This document shows, in pieces, positions 34,995 through 48,200 of a stretch of DNA of 60,000 nt (within the stretch, counting starts at the first letter, position 1; every line of letters begins with the position of its first letter). The position numbers were made by a program, and so were the translations under genes. Under the pieces are notes generated by a model. The model did not search any database. It was not told the origin of the DNA and saw only the letters and a program-made list of their open reading frames with translations. The DNA comes from Liolophura sinensis (Eukaryota; Mollusca; Polyplacophora; Chitonida; Chitonidae): positions 27,864,628 to 27,924,627 of the forward strand of contig NC_088305.1 in NCBI RefSeq assembly GCF_032854445.1, in the 5' to 3' direction.

Positions 34995-37900
34995 ATCTGA
35001 TTCCTGAAAAAGCACTGCATGTGAATTAAGCAGGGCCTTCATAATGATTTCACTCATTCGCCTAGAACATTCCTTGCATCTTTGCACCATCACTGACAAA
35101 CTGCTTCTCTTACATGTGGCATGATTCTGTACTAATACTGTTCTTTATATTCTTTGTTAATTCTTTGGTGGTTTGTGTAAGACATCATTTGGGAATTGGA
35201 CTTGCGATTATTGACCTGGAAGATCCATTTTGGTTGATGGCTGGTACACGAATGTCTGTTTTCACGCGCAGATTTACTATATACATGCAGATCATCTCTT
35301 TCTTTAACAATTATCCACATTTCCTCCTAATTTGATAATATTCAATTCACAGAAGAATTTTTTTTCATTTCCAATGGGGGTAAAATAAACAAACTCAACG
35401 AACCTGCACATTGTTTTAACATGTAAGGTGGAAATATAACAGTTTGGCAGTAGTATAAACATGTAAAGATATACCCAACAGTGCTTACCCAAAGACTGTC
35501 TAAAAGTTACACATAACACATACATGGGCGCTAAACCAGATTAACTTTCAGTGCCTTCAGCAAGCTAGAATCCTCAAGACTTTAAATCTATTAAGCCTTA
35601 TTTGTTCGCTCAGTCCCAAGCTGCCAGCATTGTCACAGTCATGTCCCCCTGATTCGGGGAATGTCACAGAGAGGGTGCATTGCAACCCCAATCTTCACTT
35701 GGAGTTGTCGAGCAACATTCTCTTCATTTACCGAACACACGCACTTTTAGCCGTCTAGTTCCGCTCAATGAAAATTACATAGTACTGGCCACAGGAAGCC
35801 AGACTTATTTTTAGACAACAAAGCATACAATTTTATCCTTTTAATGAGAACTTAGGATAACCCACACTTGTCCACCCAAGAACAAATGCCCAGCCAGGAT
35901 CACCTCTGCACCCTCAAATATCTCTCCACCCAGAAACACCCACAAAGTGGTGAGAGCCGCCAGAATTCTGAATTATACATGGTACTAGCTTCTAAAACCA
36001 CTCGCCCATGGAGAGATATACACCTGTACGTATATATATTAGCCATATTAAACAAGTCTGCATGTAGAACCGATTAGCAAGAAATGAAAATACGAAACCA
36101 CATGGATGTAAATATATGTGACTTGTACAAAAACACAACAAAAAACAAAAACAGAGGAAGTACATGCTGAATGCAGTTGCCTCTCCCTGTTACACTGGAC
36201 ATGCTGCAAGCTCGCTATAAGGAGCGAGTGTGACATTCTCCAGTTTCCTGGCCAGTGGCTCCCTCGTGTTAGCACAAACAAGTGTTTACCTTTGCGGATG
36301 CTGAAAAACTGTATCCTACCTCTCTACAGGTCTTCAGCAATCCTGGTAATTTATACATTCTTGCTTCCATCAACTGTGCTGCCTGTGCATGCAGTACAGA
36401 AGCAAAACGCTTTCTTCCCAATTACACCTCTACATTTATGTACGTTTGGTGAATTTTCTCTTTTTTCTCTTTGTCTTCTGCCACAATTTTTTTCTTCCTT
36501 TTTGTCACCTTTTTTTTTTTTTTTTTTTGTCTATAATTTCTTTGAATTTTTCTGAATCATCACAAAGGAGATGCCATTTTCCAGTAATAACTCACTTTTG
36601 GCATTGAGAAAAGTTTACTTTGAATACTAAACTAACTTATTAAAAGCATTAGCATCACATGAGATATATTAGCATAGACATGCTGGATGTGCTGAGCTAG
36701 GACTTCAAAATTCAGTCATGTAATTCAGATACATATCACTTAAGTCAGATAAATTAAAGCAACAATAAGTCCAATAAGCTTAATTCCACTCACAAAGAAA
36801 AACAAAAAAAAGCCAAAAAACAGAGAGAGATAACTATCCTGCATCTTTAATTACCACATTCTGATTCTGGAGCTTTTCTCCTAAAAACGTTATATGCTTT
36901 ACACGTGTACATCAAGATGAGAAATATTTAACCGCTATTACGTAAACTCGTCATGCTTGCCCTAAAATCCTTGTCCCTGACTTTTTGTGGGTTGCATGGT
37001 TTAAGTGAGGTCAAAGGTCACATCAGAAATAGCTTAGGTTGGAGAACAGGTAAATATCACACGCTTGAAATAACCTGGACATCACAGAAATGTACATGAC
37101 CCAACAACAAAGGCACTTTCTCTTCCAAGTGGCGTTAGTCATGTTAGTAAATATAAGGAATGCCATGGAGTTCTATGTGGCAAACTTCCAAGTTAACAGC
37201 TATATATTATACACACACACGATGATCTATAGAAAACAAAACTCAAATTTAAAATGTCAACAGATCATTTCATCAAGCCCCTTAAAATGGAGAAGTAGAC
37301 CTCAAGGCAGATTGAAAAGATGGTGCATTCAAGATTTTAGGTACAAATCCTTTTATTATGTTTACCTTAAACCTGATATTAAATATAATAGTGTAATTTG
37401 GAAAATACACCTTAAGGCAATTGGAGAGGTGGGGGGGGGGGGGAGAGGGTGGTGTGGGGAGATTTGGGTTAGAGAATCCTTCCAAAAGCTCCTCTAATGC
37501 TTACCATTTCCCAACGAATTTATACGATCATAAATGTATCCATACACATACAGGAAAATACAGCTCTATGACAGTCAGAATGGGCAACATACATGCATAC
37601 TATATATGTAGTTCAAGTTAATCTGATAAACTTTGTTGTCTCATCTGATATCACACAAAACGACAACACTTAACACATATACATGTAAAAGATAATGTAC
37701 ACAGGCCTACATGTTTCATATAATAAGCCTACATAAAAAAATTCAAGCTATGCAACGCCAAGTTTCTACAAATAAATCGTTGAAATTAAACAAAGTCTAC
37801 TATTTATCAGTGACTTAATAAGTTACCAGTAATTCAATAATTATCGAATAAAAATAAAAACTCTTTCGAACCTTTGAAGACAGACTGCAACTAAAGAATG

Positions 37901-38235
37901 CAAGATGTATCTGAGGGTACAAGTAACGACTACTAAGCTGGGGTACACTAAGCTTAAACATCAGGCATGACAAAACCGAAATTGGAAATTAACACACATA
38001 ATATGGTTTTTATCATTACGATGATGTAGGCCTATGTACACTGTAGTTTGTTGTAATGTGACTTGTGTCAATGCACTGATACCCATGCACCGATACACGT
38101 AACTCTGTAAACAAAATTTGCACAAAACAAGGAGATGGTTATCTTAAATATCATCCTTAAAGGCTCACCCGACAAGCAGATTTCACGGAAGACAATGTCC
38201 GCTAATCTGCAGTAATCACCGGCGATCCGCGGATG
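34995..38235. other. no gene recognised
   Basis: AT-rich with long poly-T (36508-36529) and poly-G (37431-37444) runs. Short ORFs, including one of 145 codons at 36118, are low in motif content and end in homopolymer translation. Confidence 0.45.
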
Positions 38236-38239
38236 CAAA

Positions 38240-38788
38240 TCGCAATGCAAGCGAGAAAGTTTAGAAACTTTTTCACTGTGACCTGTTGATCCGATGAAAA
38301 TGGCGAAGAGGGGCAGACTGACCTAGATTTGACAGCAAACGTCTTGAAGATGACCATCACCTTACATGCAAGACCACTGCTAAATTGACACACCTTTCTA
38401 CAAAAGATATTATTTTTAAACTAGTTTTTTTTTCAAGTTATTCTATTTAGTTTACGTAATAACCTAAATTCTTACTCTAACGAGACTTCGTCTAGAGAGT
38501 AACAAAAGTTCTTTTCAGGTCACTAACTGTCACGTGATAGGGCTTCAAGATTTGCGGGAAATTTTGCTTTTAATTTGTGAAAATCATTGCAATGTAATTG
38601 CGTGGTTTTGTTACTTTAAGCGGTAGAGGAAGTGGTAGTTTTATTGTATACAGAAGGGTAATGATCAAAGCGGATTCATGTCCTAATTTTCGTCATTAAA
38701 CAATTCGGGTGCGTTTCTTTCACAGCAGACGACGGATTTCTCAGTTGATTGAGTCAGACTCAAAGTTTGACGGGAAGTTCGCTCTGCG
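38240..38788 (+). promoter_or_regulatory. candidate promoter and untranslated first exon of the CW-PWWP-ARID gene
   Basis: Locally richer in CpG than its surroundings (CCGGCGATCCGCGGATGC near 38220-38235). It contains GAAAATGGCG at 38296-38305, matching the YY1 core often found near animal start sites. A plausible plus-strand 5' exon ends at 38788 with donor CTCTGCG|GTAAGC; the exon start, perhaps near 38700-38730, is not fixed. It would splice to 42150, about 3.4 kb away. This is inference from position and splice consensus; transcript data would settle it. Divergent transcription towards TMEM98 is possible. Confidence 0.4.
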
Positions 38789-40038
38789 GTAAGCATTTGT
38801 ACTTGCAGATTATTGGTGAACTTGTGATTTTAAAAAGTTACATTATGTACATTTCTGCTATTGGCAGCAAAGAGTATTAATTGTTTGCTCTTCACATAAC
38901 CCTGGATGACTATGTTTGTTTTTTATTATATTTGAACTGGCGCTCGCATACAGCATAGCCTGCCTTGTTATGGGACGTCTTCCCTATTGCAGCAGTAATG
39001 TTCCGTTCAACAACGACGTATGTATTGTTACAGCTAGGATAAATGCTACAGTAGTCCAGGGGCAGGACATGATATTGGGGTAGGCCTACTACCTGAGGTT
39101 GCCAATCGTAATTGGTACTAACATGTTTATTGGGTCAGTAGAGATAAATTAAGACATGATAGTCTTTCTGCAGTGGTAGCTTTATCACACATTTTGATGA
39201 AAGGAAAAATGACCTTATAAGGTGTTGCGCAAAATACAAAAAGCAAGAGAAACGTCAATATATCGTGGGCTTGATGGTAATAGTATAGTTAGACCAACTT
39301 AAAAAGGTGGTTTGGATTGTTTATGAAACATTTTGTCTATATTTCATGTACACTATTAGCTGAATATTCAGTTGACCTGTACATTTATATGTATGATTTG
39401 CAAGGTTTTCAGCTGGGTTTGTAAGAGTTTATCAACAGTTTATATGCCCAGCTATGTATTTGTTTAATTTACACCCATTATTACTGTGAGTTAAGGCACA
39501 TTAGCTCAGGTAAGTAAATGTTTGTGTCATTTCCTTACCTGTGATCTACAGGACTGAAAAATACAATGTTAGCAAACAAAACCCTTGATCAGATTTTTTG
39601 ACTTTCCATCAAGACTGCTGTTAATTGAAAGTTCTGCCAAACACTAAGATTAAGGACTAAATTATTCTTTAATACTCTCTGCATAGTGTAAATATCTACT
39701 TTGAAGTTAGACAAAAAAAAACAAACAAAAAACAGGAAAAAACACTCTTATCAAGTGTCATTTGAGGTAACGCGCCTTTCTACGTGATCCTAAGGTACCA
39801 AGACAAGGCTCATGTATAGATGGGCACCATCAGCGCAGTGATTTCCCCCAAAACTTGGGGATAATTGTTGATAGAGGAGTATGAGATATTTAATAAGTAT
39901 TTTCAGATTCCTAGAGCCTAAATCTGTTCCAATGGTATAAATATCAAGCAACTACCTGCATCTGAATTAATCAAAAACATTCAGAATAAAAATAACTATT
40001 TACTCACGTGTTAGCTAATGAATATTATGTTATTCAAC

Positions 40039-40315
40039 ATGGCAGCTGTGATAAAAGAAAGCGTGAAAAGTGAGTTCAAAGAAGTAATTGCGTATGCCAA
40101 GGCAAGCGATGGCTTTTCTGTATAGCTAAAGGCAAAGCAGGTCACAGCTTTTCATGTGGCATATAAGATGTCATTGCAATCGACTGGATGTGGTAAAAGT
40201 CTTGTATATCAGCTTATGCCTTGGGTCATCCAGCGTTGAAAACAGAGTGAAGAACTCATGATAACTATTCTTGTATCCCCTCTGAATTCTGTTATGCAAA
40301 ATCAAATGGTAAGTG
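40039..40315 (+). pseudogene. RecQ-like DNA helicase fragment with stops
   Basis: One frame reads MAAVIKESVKSEFKEVIAYA onward, then KAKQVTAFHVAYK, TGCGKSLVYQLMPWVIQ and ILVSPLNSVMQNQM. The Walker A-type TGCGKS followed by YQL and the later VSPLNS-x-M-x-x-Q are typical of the RecQ superfamily 2 core (motifs I and Ia). Two in-frame stops (TAG at about 40126, TGA at about 40237) kill it, and a donor-like ATG|GTAAGTG follows, suggesting a DNA-level rather than retro copy. Similar helicase genes are often multicopy in mollusc genomes; that origin is inferred. Confidence 0.65.
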
Positions 40316-41129
40316 TGTAAATCTATTTAAATTGCTGTGGTTCAGCTTGAGCACGGACGGAGATGATAATAATACCCACGAAACCTGTAAATAGTGCACT
40401 GCTAAACATTTCGGTACGTTCTCCATCCTGTGCAGTTGTTGACATAAATGAGTACGAAAGTGGTCATCTCAGATCAGATGACGTAATGCACGAGCCTCGC
40501 TCTTGACGTCGCTGTTGTAGAAAGTATGGCGCCCAAGTATATTAGAGATGTAATCTCAAAGGAGGGAGTAGGTACATCTCTATTTTAGAATGATGAAGTG
40601 TATGTCAGACGAAATACTTTTTTTTTTTTTCAAATTTTTTGAATTGCCATTGAAACAGTGGATATTTCAGCGGACTTTCCTGGACATATTGTGAACAGTG
40701 ACGTCATATAAGGTCGTTGCCACTTGATAAATGTAATCTGCTAAACTACTACATTAAAATACACAGATATAGTTGTATAAAGGATTTAATGGATTAACTG
40801 AATGAGTCCTGAAGCGAATTATTTCTTAATGGATATATCATTCATTGATGAAGACACTACTATGCAAATGGAACAGCCAGGCATCATTCATGGTTTTCAT
40901 GATGAATCTGAATCCTTGATATCACAAGAAGATTAGGTTCGCGGAACATTCTACAATGAGGCATGGACATCAGGCAACAGGACTTGAACACGGAACAAAT
41001 TTCCAAAAGGTAACATGACTGCCAGTTCAGTAACATTTTCACCATGATGAAGACTTGACTGTACTATCCAAAGGTGCTTGTGATTAACCTGTAACTATCG
41101 CTTGTAGATTTTTTTAGGGATACACCAAC

Positions 41130-41730
41130 TACTTCCAGACCGTTCGACCCAAAGCTCTTCAGAGATAAAATTGTGCGCATATTCTCCCCCAGCAGTAAAG
41201 CAGACAAAGATGTTCAAGGATTACGAGATAAAGATTGTTCTTTAATGGACAAAAACAAACGAGCCTCCTATCCAGTTTGCTGTGCTTGGTGCAGATGGCA
41301 GCAGACTTAGAACAGCAATCCAAAAACTTGACTGAAAAATCTTTGCCCTGCATGAGACGGACCTCAGTGCTGCAGTTGTGCATTAGAAGCTCTAGATTGT
41401 ACACAAACAGAAGTCTCCCTACAGAAATAGCAGTGTTAACCCATAATCATTGATTTATATCTCCAGAAGTAGTGCAGGCGAGAAACAGAAACAGACAGTA
41501 GGAGCTAATGAAAACATGCAATGAAAAACTCTTCTTAATATAAGGAATGTTCTTCTTCTAAATCAAAAATTGGTACGCTTGACAGATTTAACATCAAGGT
41601 TAAAACATCAACAAACAATCATGTGTCAGAATGAGTTGGATGAATCAGTCTACTTTGGTTTTCGGATGAGACGAGAAATCTTCTATGTCCAGACAGCTTG
41701 ACCCTACAATGAACCAATCACTGCCAACAC
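41130..41730 (+). pseudogene. degenerate coding remnants, unknown family
   Basis: Protein-like strings in alternating frames with stops, for example EPPIQFAVLGADGSRLRTAI and LTDLTSRLKHQQTIMCQNEL. They may be the downstream part of the same inserted helicase/transposon unit as 40039-40315. No domain recognised. Confidence 0.35.
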
Positions 41731-42164
41731 CCAGGGTTCCATAATTAAAGCCACCATGCAATTAAGACATCAAAGTAAGGAGCATGATATTAGTTAAACA
41801 TCCATTGCACCGGCTGACAGATAAATAAGAGTGAAAGAATCAGAAGTGTAGCCATTTCCTTTGGTGTTCATGTGCCATTTGAATATTTAGACTTGAAAAT
41901 TGGTAACAAAATTGGATGGTTAAATTTGCTGTTTAGCCACACATTGGATCCACACATACATGTAACTAATCATTACAGAGAAACACACACAAACCAACTT
42001 GTGGAACTGCCCAATTTCACTAGCTCTTATTTTGTTAAGCTCTCTGTTCATCTGTTTTTCAGTAGGAGAATTTAGTAACGTATTACTCTACGGTATCTTA
42101 TATGCCGGTATTTATTAACAGATATGGGTTTGACATTCTTTTTCAATAGAAAGTGTGAAGGAAG

Positions 42165-42228
42165 ATGGAGAAAAGCCTTTTGTTATCTACAGTAAACACA
42201 AGAAGAAAGACTAGAGAACTGGGAATAG
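42165..42228 (+). CDS. ZCWPW1: ZCWPW1-like coding exon 1
   Basis: Exon begins at 42150 after TTTTTCAATAG; 15 nt of leader with an in-frame TGA precede the ATG. Codes MEKSLLLSTVNTRRKTRELG, ends in phase 1 at GTAAGCAC. Lysine/arginine-rich. Confidence 0.8.
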
Positions 42229-45200
42229 GTAAGCACATTTAATTCACAAAGTTATGTTGTAGGGATACAGAATAGTTGCTGGCTGGCACTCTGGCAGAGA
42301 TAGGCAAGCACATGTTACACCTAAGCTAAACCTAAGTTTACATGTATAGGTATGTTAGTGTCAAAAGATTTGTTCAAGCCTGACCAATGTGGATGGCTTT
42401 AACTCATAAAATAGTGTCTCAAGCATCGTCAATCAGCTTCAGTTCTTTAAGAAGATACATTGCATGACTTTTAGTTTCCTATGTAAAATTTTATCAAGAC
42501 AAACCTTGTTTTGAGGACAGCTTTTGACTTCAAGATATTTTCTAAGTAATGGTGTCTTCAGGGACACGATTTTCAAAAACAGGTTTGTCATTATACATCA
42601 AATCATACATGCTTTATGATTCAGGCATGTTTCAGTGCTGCCTCAGTGAAACTCCACGTCTCGACTGACACCACGTCTCGACAGACACCAAACATGACAC
42701 CCCACCCATTCACATCATGATGACACCTATCAAAATCTACCCCTTACATTTTCTTTTGCATGGCATGTAATTATTGTAAGGTGAAATCACACATTAAAGT
42801 CAAATTTACACGTTAGCTGGCTGTGTCAGTTGTATCATTCTGTTCAAAACTTGTGTTCAAAAGTAGGGATGTAACGATACACCGCTGTACCGGTGAATCG
42901 CGATTCGTTGCCCACGATACGCGTATCGATACACCAAAACACATATTGCGATGCAGAGTTCATATTGGTTGTTTTATTCTCAATAAACAGTGCAGCGTCA
43001 ATGTATAACGTAGTTTGCGAAGGTGTGAATGAACTCACAAACATTTAGTTTGCCAGGTTTAAATCTGTCTTTCGGCTACCGGCTTACAGCGGAAGTCAGC
43101 CCGTTTCCAGAACTATTGCTCTGATTGGCTCTGGGTCAGCAGTACAGCTAATCAAATGACCGGTACTATGTCTCCTTGAAAGATCAACAACCAAAATGGC
43201 GTCGTGTAAAGAAGTTGATACCCCAAGCCATGCGAGTGGTGAGAAGTACAGATCTGCTGTGTGGAAGCATTTTGCTTTCCTGGCAGGTAACCGCTCGGTA
43301 ACTACATGTCAGACTTGCTACATTAAAAGCTAGGAACAACCTCACCAAGAGCAAAATTAATTACCAAACAGTTTGGGGTGTTTATTGCGCTTGACTTGCA
43401 CCCATATCCTGTGGTCGAAAACACTGGATTCAGGTGACTTTATTTATTAAGAATGACTCATTCACAGGTGGATTTATTTAATTTAACCAAAGAAAATTAA
43501 TTATGTTTTATTTTTGGAGATTCAAAGAAGATTAATAGAGTTATGTTTCATTTATAAAATTGATATAGCTGTGATGTGATCTGTTTTCTTACCAAATAAT
43601 GAAATATGCAGGGCTTCACCTAGCTAAAATTGAATAATGATTTATTCTCCAGCCCAATGGTCAGACAAGGCACTGTATAAAGCGGGTGTATCATGAACAT
43701 AGTGTATTGAGACTCCTGTATCGTGTATCGTATTGTATCGTGACAGAACTGTATCATTACATGCCTATTCAGAAACAGGATTTTATATGAACTGTATGAT
43801 ATCCCCAGTGACCATGCTCCGAATTGAACTCAGACCTTTATTATGAGGAGACAGAGGCGCTTTGCAGCAATTGACAATTGCACTCACCATGATTTATTTA
43901 TATGTAGTCAAATGTAATTAAGAATACAAGTGCCACAAATGATCAGGGAGAATGAGACTGACCAAAATAGTCTGATATCCATGCTGCCTTCCTCTCTTGC
44001 CCTACATGGAAAGGTCTGTCAGCAGCCTAGGGATGGTTGTGTTTCCTCCAACCATAATGCTGACTGCCATCATATAAGTGAAATACAGTGTATTCTTGAG
44101 TACTGCATAAAGCACCAAATAAATAAATAAATAAATACTAGGCTACATACTAGGTATATGCACAGAAAGAACATGTACATGGATGTATGTGTGTGAATGA
44201 TATATATCATGTTTTTAAAGTGGCTCCTTTTTTTTTTCTAAACTAAAAGCACCGTAATATTTTCAGTTCTCCCCAAACTGTTTGAAGATGAACCTAGAGG
44301 TTCTTCAGAAAAAAAGCGATCAAAGCTCAGAGAGGAAGCAGAGAACACCTGTGACGAGCAGGACTGTAATGACAGTGAATATGATCTGTTCAGCACTTAC
44401 TCAAGCATGACTGGGTCACAGAACTTTCTTAAGGATACAGAAGTTCGTCAGCAGGTAACCTGCTTTGATGTGTTTATTGATACATGTGTATATACCTGAG
44501 CTTAAATGTCAATTACACACCTGATATTTACCTGTTTGTTTATATCTAGACGAGCGTGCAGTCACGTAATGCATCCACCGCTCTTTTATGTTGTTTGCTT
44601 CTCCCTCTTTGGGCGTTTTCGTTCATTACAAAGTTAGAAATTTTATTGCTTTTTTATTATTGCGTTCAGTTGGCCCTAGAAAAATTTCATAAAGTGTGAC
44701 ATTTCTCCATTAACAGATTATTATTGGAACTGTAATTCTTCATCCTTTTAGCATGTTTGCAAGCTGTTTATTCAAGGATATTCTGAAGGCATTCCTGTGT
44801 TTGCTGATAAAATTACATTTTTTGTGAAGCCTTGAAACCGGCCCATCCAGACAGTGTAGTTTTTCCTCCAAAATCAAATTAAAAATGAGCATAAATTACA
44901 CTGAAAGTTGGTCTTTTGTATACGAAAAGGATGAGGATTTAGGGTATTTCCATATCAGTGTAATTGAGTAATATTCAGTGTAAAAAACTTACTATGGTAA
45001 ATAACCTAAAAATTTGCATTAAAATGTGGATTTTAGAGGAAAATAAATGTCATAAAACTACTGTTTGTGCCGAAGCTTACATTTTCCCAGTAGGATGTCA
45101 TTCTGCTTTCTAAACAAACCTCAAAACACCCCTTTGTAAGATCAAACTTCCTTACTTATCTACCCAATATTTGCTGATATGGTCAAATTATGTCTAACAA

Positions 45201-48200
45201 AGAAGTTTTTTTGAGGATGGTCTTGAAACTTTGAAGGTTTCTACAGTGTGTGATATAACAGTACAACATATCTATTGCAGTTTTGGTATAATGCTTTTTT
45301 TAACTGTCCTATCAGATGGAAGATGAGACTTGGGTGCAGTGTGACAGTATACATTGTCAGAAGTGGCGACGTGTTCTTAACCACGAAATTAATGACATTG
45401 CCGCCAACTCCAAATGGTTCTGTTTCATGAACTCAGATCCTGCTCATAACACTTGTGAGGCATCGGAGGAAGATTACGCCTCTTACGACAAACTCGCGCG
45501 TAAAATTGGTTTGAAGTATGTGTTCTCAGAGCTGGAAGAAGGAGCATTGGTCTGGGCCACAGTGGTGGGCTACTGCAGGTCAGTTTTGTACAAGCTTACA
45601 GTGTCCGGAGGATTTGTAGCAAGGCTTTAGATACTAGAAAAGCCTGGAATTTGAAAGTAATACCTCCAGGCTTTGAAAACCATGGAAAATCAGGGTGTTT
45701 TATCTGGGCGTGGAAACCAGCCTGAGCTGGTCATTTAACATTGCCTTCATAGTGTATATTCTGGGGTCAAAATATTTTGTCATTCACTCATTTTTAAGAG
45801 CCCAAAATAAAATTGATGACTTTTGTATCACCCAAATATTGATAATTTGAGACACGTAAATGGCTCTTTTAGTATTAATTTTGTCCAGTTTGACCTTCTT
45901 TTACAATGTTATAAAGGGAGTGTAATGCATTTGAGAACTTGGAATGACACCAGATGATCTCAGTTCTGCCTGCATAGAACAATGCTGTGTGAATATATAG
46001 ATTCTTGAATACATGCAAACATCTTGTAGACATGCAATGTGATAGCCCCTAAAAGATTGTAATAGGTTGGTTTTTGTCTTTTACTTTTATTCTTATCTAC
46101 CTGATTACTTCGATAGGTCTGTTGCGCAGCTGTGGTGTAAATCATCCCTCTTTAGGAATGGCACTGCAGCCACCATCTTTGTAATGAGCCAATATCATCA
46201 TCTCGTTAATTGCCAAAAATGTTGAAGATCAGTTTAATACAGTAGAAGTTCTTATCTGATTAGTCTTAATCTTCTCTTTCTACAGGTGGCCAGCCTTGGT
46301 GACTAAAGACCCGTCCTGTGGGGTGTCGATGGATGTGGACCAGGAAGAAGACCCGTTGTTCTACCACGTGGAGTTCCTGGGGGAGCCACGTAGCCATGGT
46401 TGGGTCCGCAGCCATTTCGTCACTGTGTACGGACACAAGAACCCTGAGGGCCCCAAAGAACCTGACTCAAGCAGTACCTCAACCTCAAAGAGCGAGTGTA
46501 GGAGTGGCTTACAGGCTAAGGTACATGGAAGCACTTGATTTGGTGAAAATTTCAAATGCCGATTTCACCTAGTCATGCTATTTTCAAGTGAGACATTTTG
46601 CTTCATTCTGATTGATTCCACCTAGAAAGGTCCCACCTAAAAGGTTTCTTGTAAAAATTTGAATAATTTCTTATCAGAAAAAATAGGTTTTGGCATCAGA
46701 ACCATTCTAAGGCCTTTATTTGCTTCTGAAAGGTCATTTTTGCAGGCAAAACTTTAGATGAAATACTGTATACTGTACATGTATTTGTCCCAAAACTGCC
46801 CAAAATCCATGACTAAGATGCTCGTTTTGCCGGTTTCCGAGAAAAAAGCTCTTAAAAAGGTACCTGTGTAATATAAGGTTTATCTGAAAGGTAGGCGGAT
46901 ATCCTACTGGAAACAAGTTTCAGGACAAAATGTGTTATTTTTGCCTCTCAAAATGCATTTCGGGGGGGGGGGGGGGGGGGAGCGAAACTTGAAGACAGAT
47001 ATCGATTATGTATATATTGCATCTAGCCATATGTTATCTCTGAGGAATTGCTGTAGGGTTGACACCATCCAGCTGCTGCTCAAATATTTAGCCCATTAGT
47101 GATTGTATGGAGCCAGAAAGACCTCAAAAGTCCTTGAAAATGAAAACACGCATAATAATGCTAAGCCCTGGGAAAATGTTGTAAAGTATGGAATACGGAC
47201 TCATTCCCGAATATTAGTTTCTTTATGATATTGTCATTAAATAGTTTATTAAATTAAAATTTTATCTAAGTTTCTTCCCCAGGAGAAGTGTATTACTCTC
47301 TAATTTTTTTCCTATTATTTCATACTATGTAGGACGGGAAAAGTCCTTGAAAACTCAACTAACTGGACCCAGATGTCTTTGAAAAATGTATCAGTTGCTC
47401 TCAGTGATCTCAAGTTTTATGGGTTTGGGGAATCATTCGGCCCTTGGGCCCAGATGTTCAAAAGTTTAGCCAGGCTTAAATCTTAACACTAGTCTCATTT
47501 TTATACAAAGTAATTATTCTAATACAAAGTAAATGACACTTCAGTGTGGACTAAAGTTAAGCAAGGCTTATGTCTTAATACCAGTCTCATTCTAATACAA
47601 AGTAAATGACACTTCAGTCTAGACTAAAGTTAATATCAGGCTTAAGTCATTACCTTGTTGAACAACTGGGCCCTTGGTAACAGTGTAGCCTAGTGTATTT
47701 TATTTTATATTTAGAGATACTGCAGCGTTTAAGTCCACATGTAAGTTCAGGAACAATGCAGTAGTTAAGTTAAGACTAACTTAGACTACTTTAAGACAAC
47801 TTCTGGGGCCAGTTGCTCAAAAGTGTATTAAAGTTGAGCTAGGCTTAAGTCCTAAGAGCAGTCTCATCCTAATACAAGGTAAATGACACTTAAGTCTGAA
47901 CTGAAGTTAATACCAGGCTTAAGCCCTAATATGCTGTTGAACAACTGGGCCCTGGAGCATATTTTATTTTAAAATATACAGAAGAAGCTTAACTGAACTA
48001 CCTATTACATTCATAATATTAGTGGCGTATCTCCTCGTTCTTTATTGTTGTTGTCTGACTTTGAGTCGATTGACAACGCAAAAAGCACAGTGGCTGTCCA
48101 CTGCCAGTCGGCGAACATGCAAGCTTATCTGTTTTCAAATTCGTCATATTTGCCTGACCAACCATTTGAAAAACTTATGTTTCAGTCTAGTGTTTCAATG

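Noticed and set aside
36118-36555. 145-codon plus-strand ORF
   Set aside because: Ends in translation of a poly-T run (FFFFFF), composition not protein-like, no splice support.
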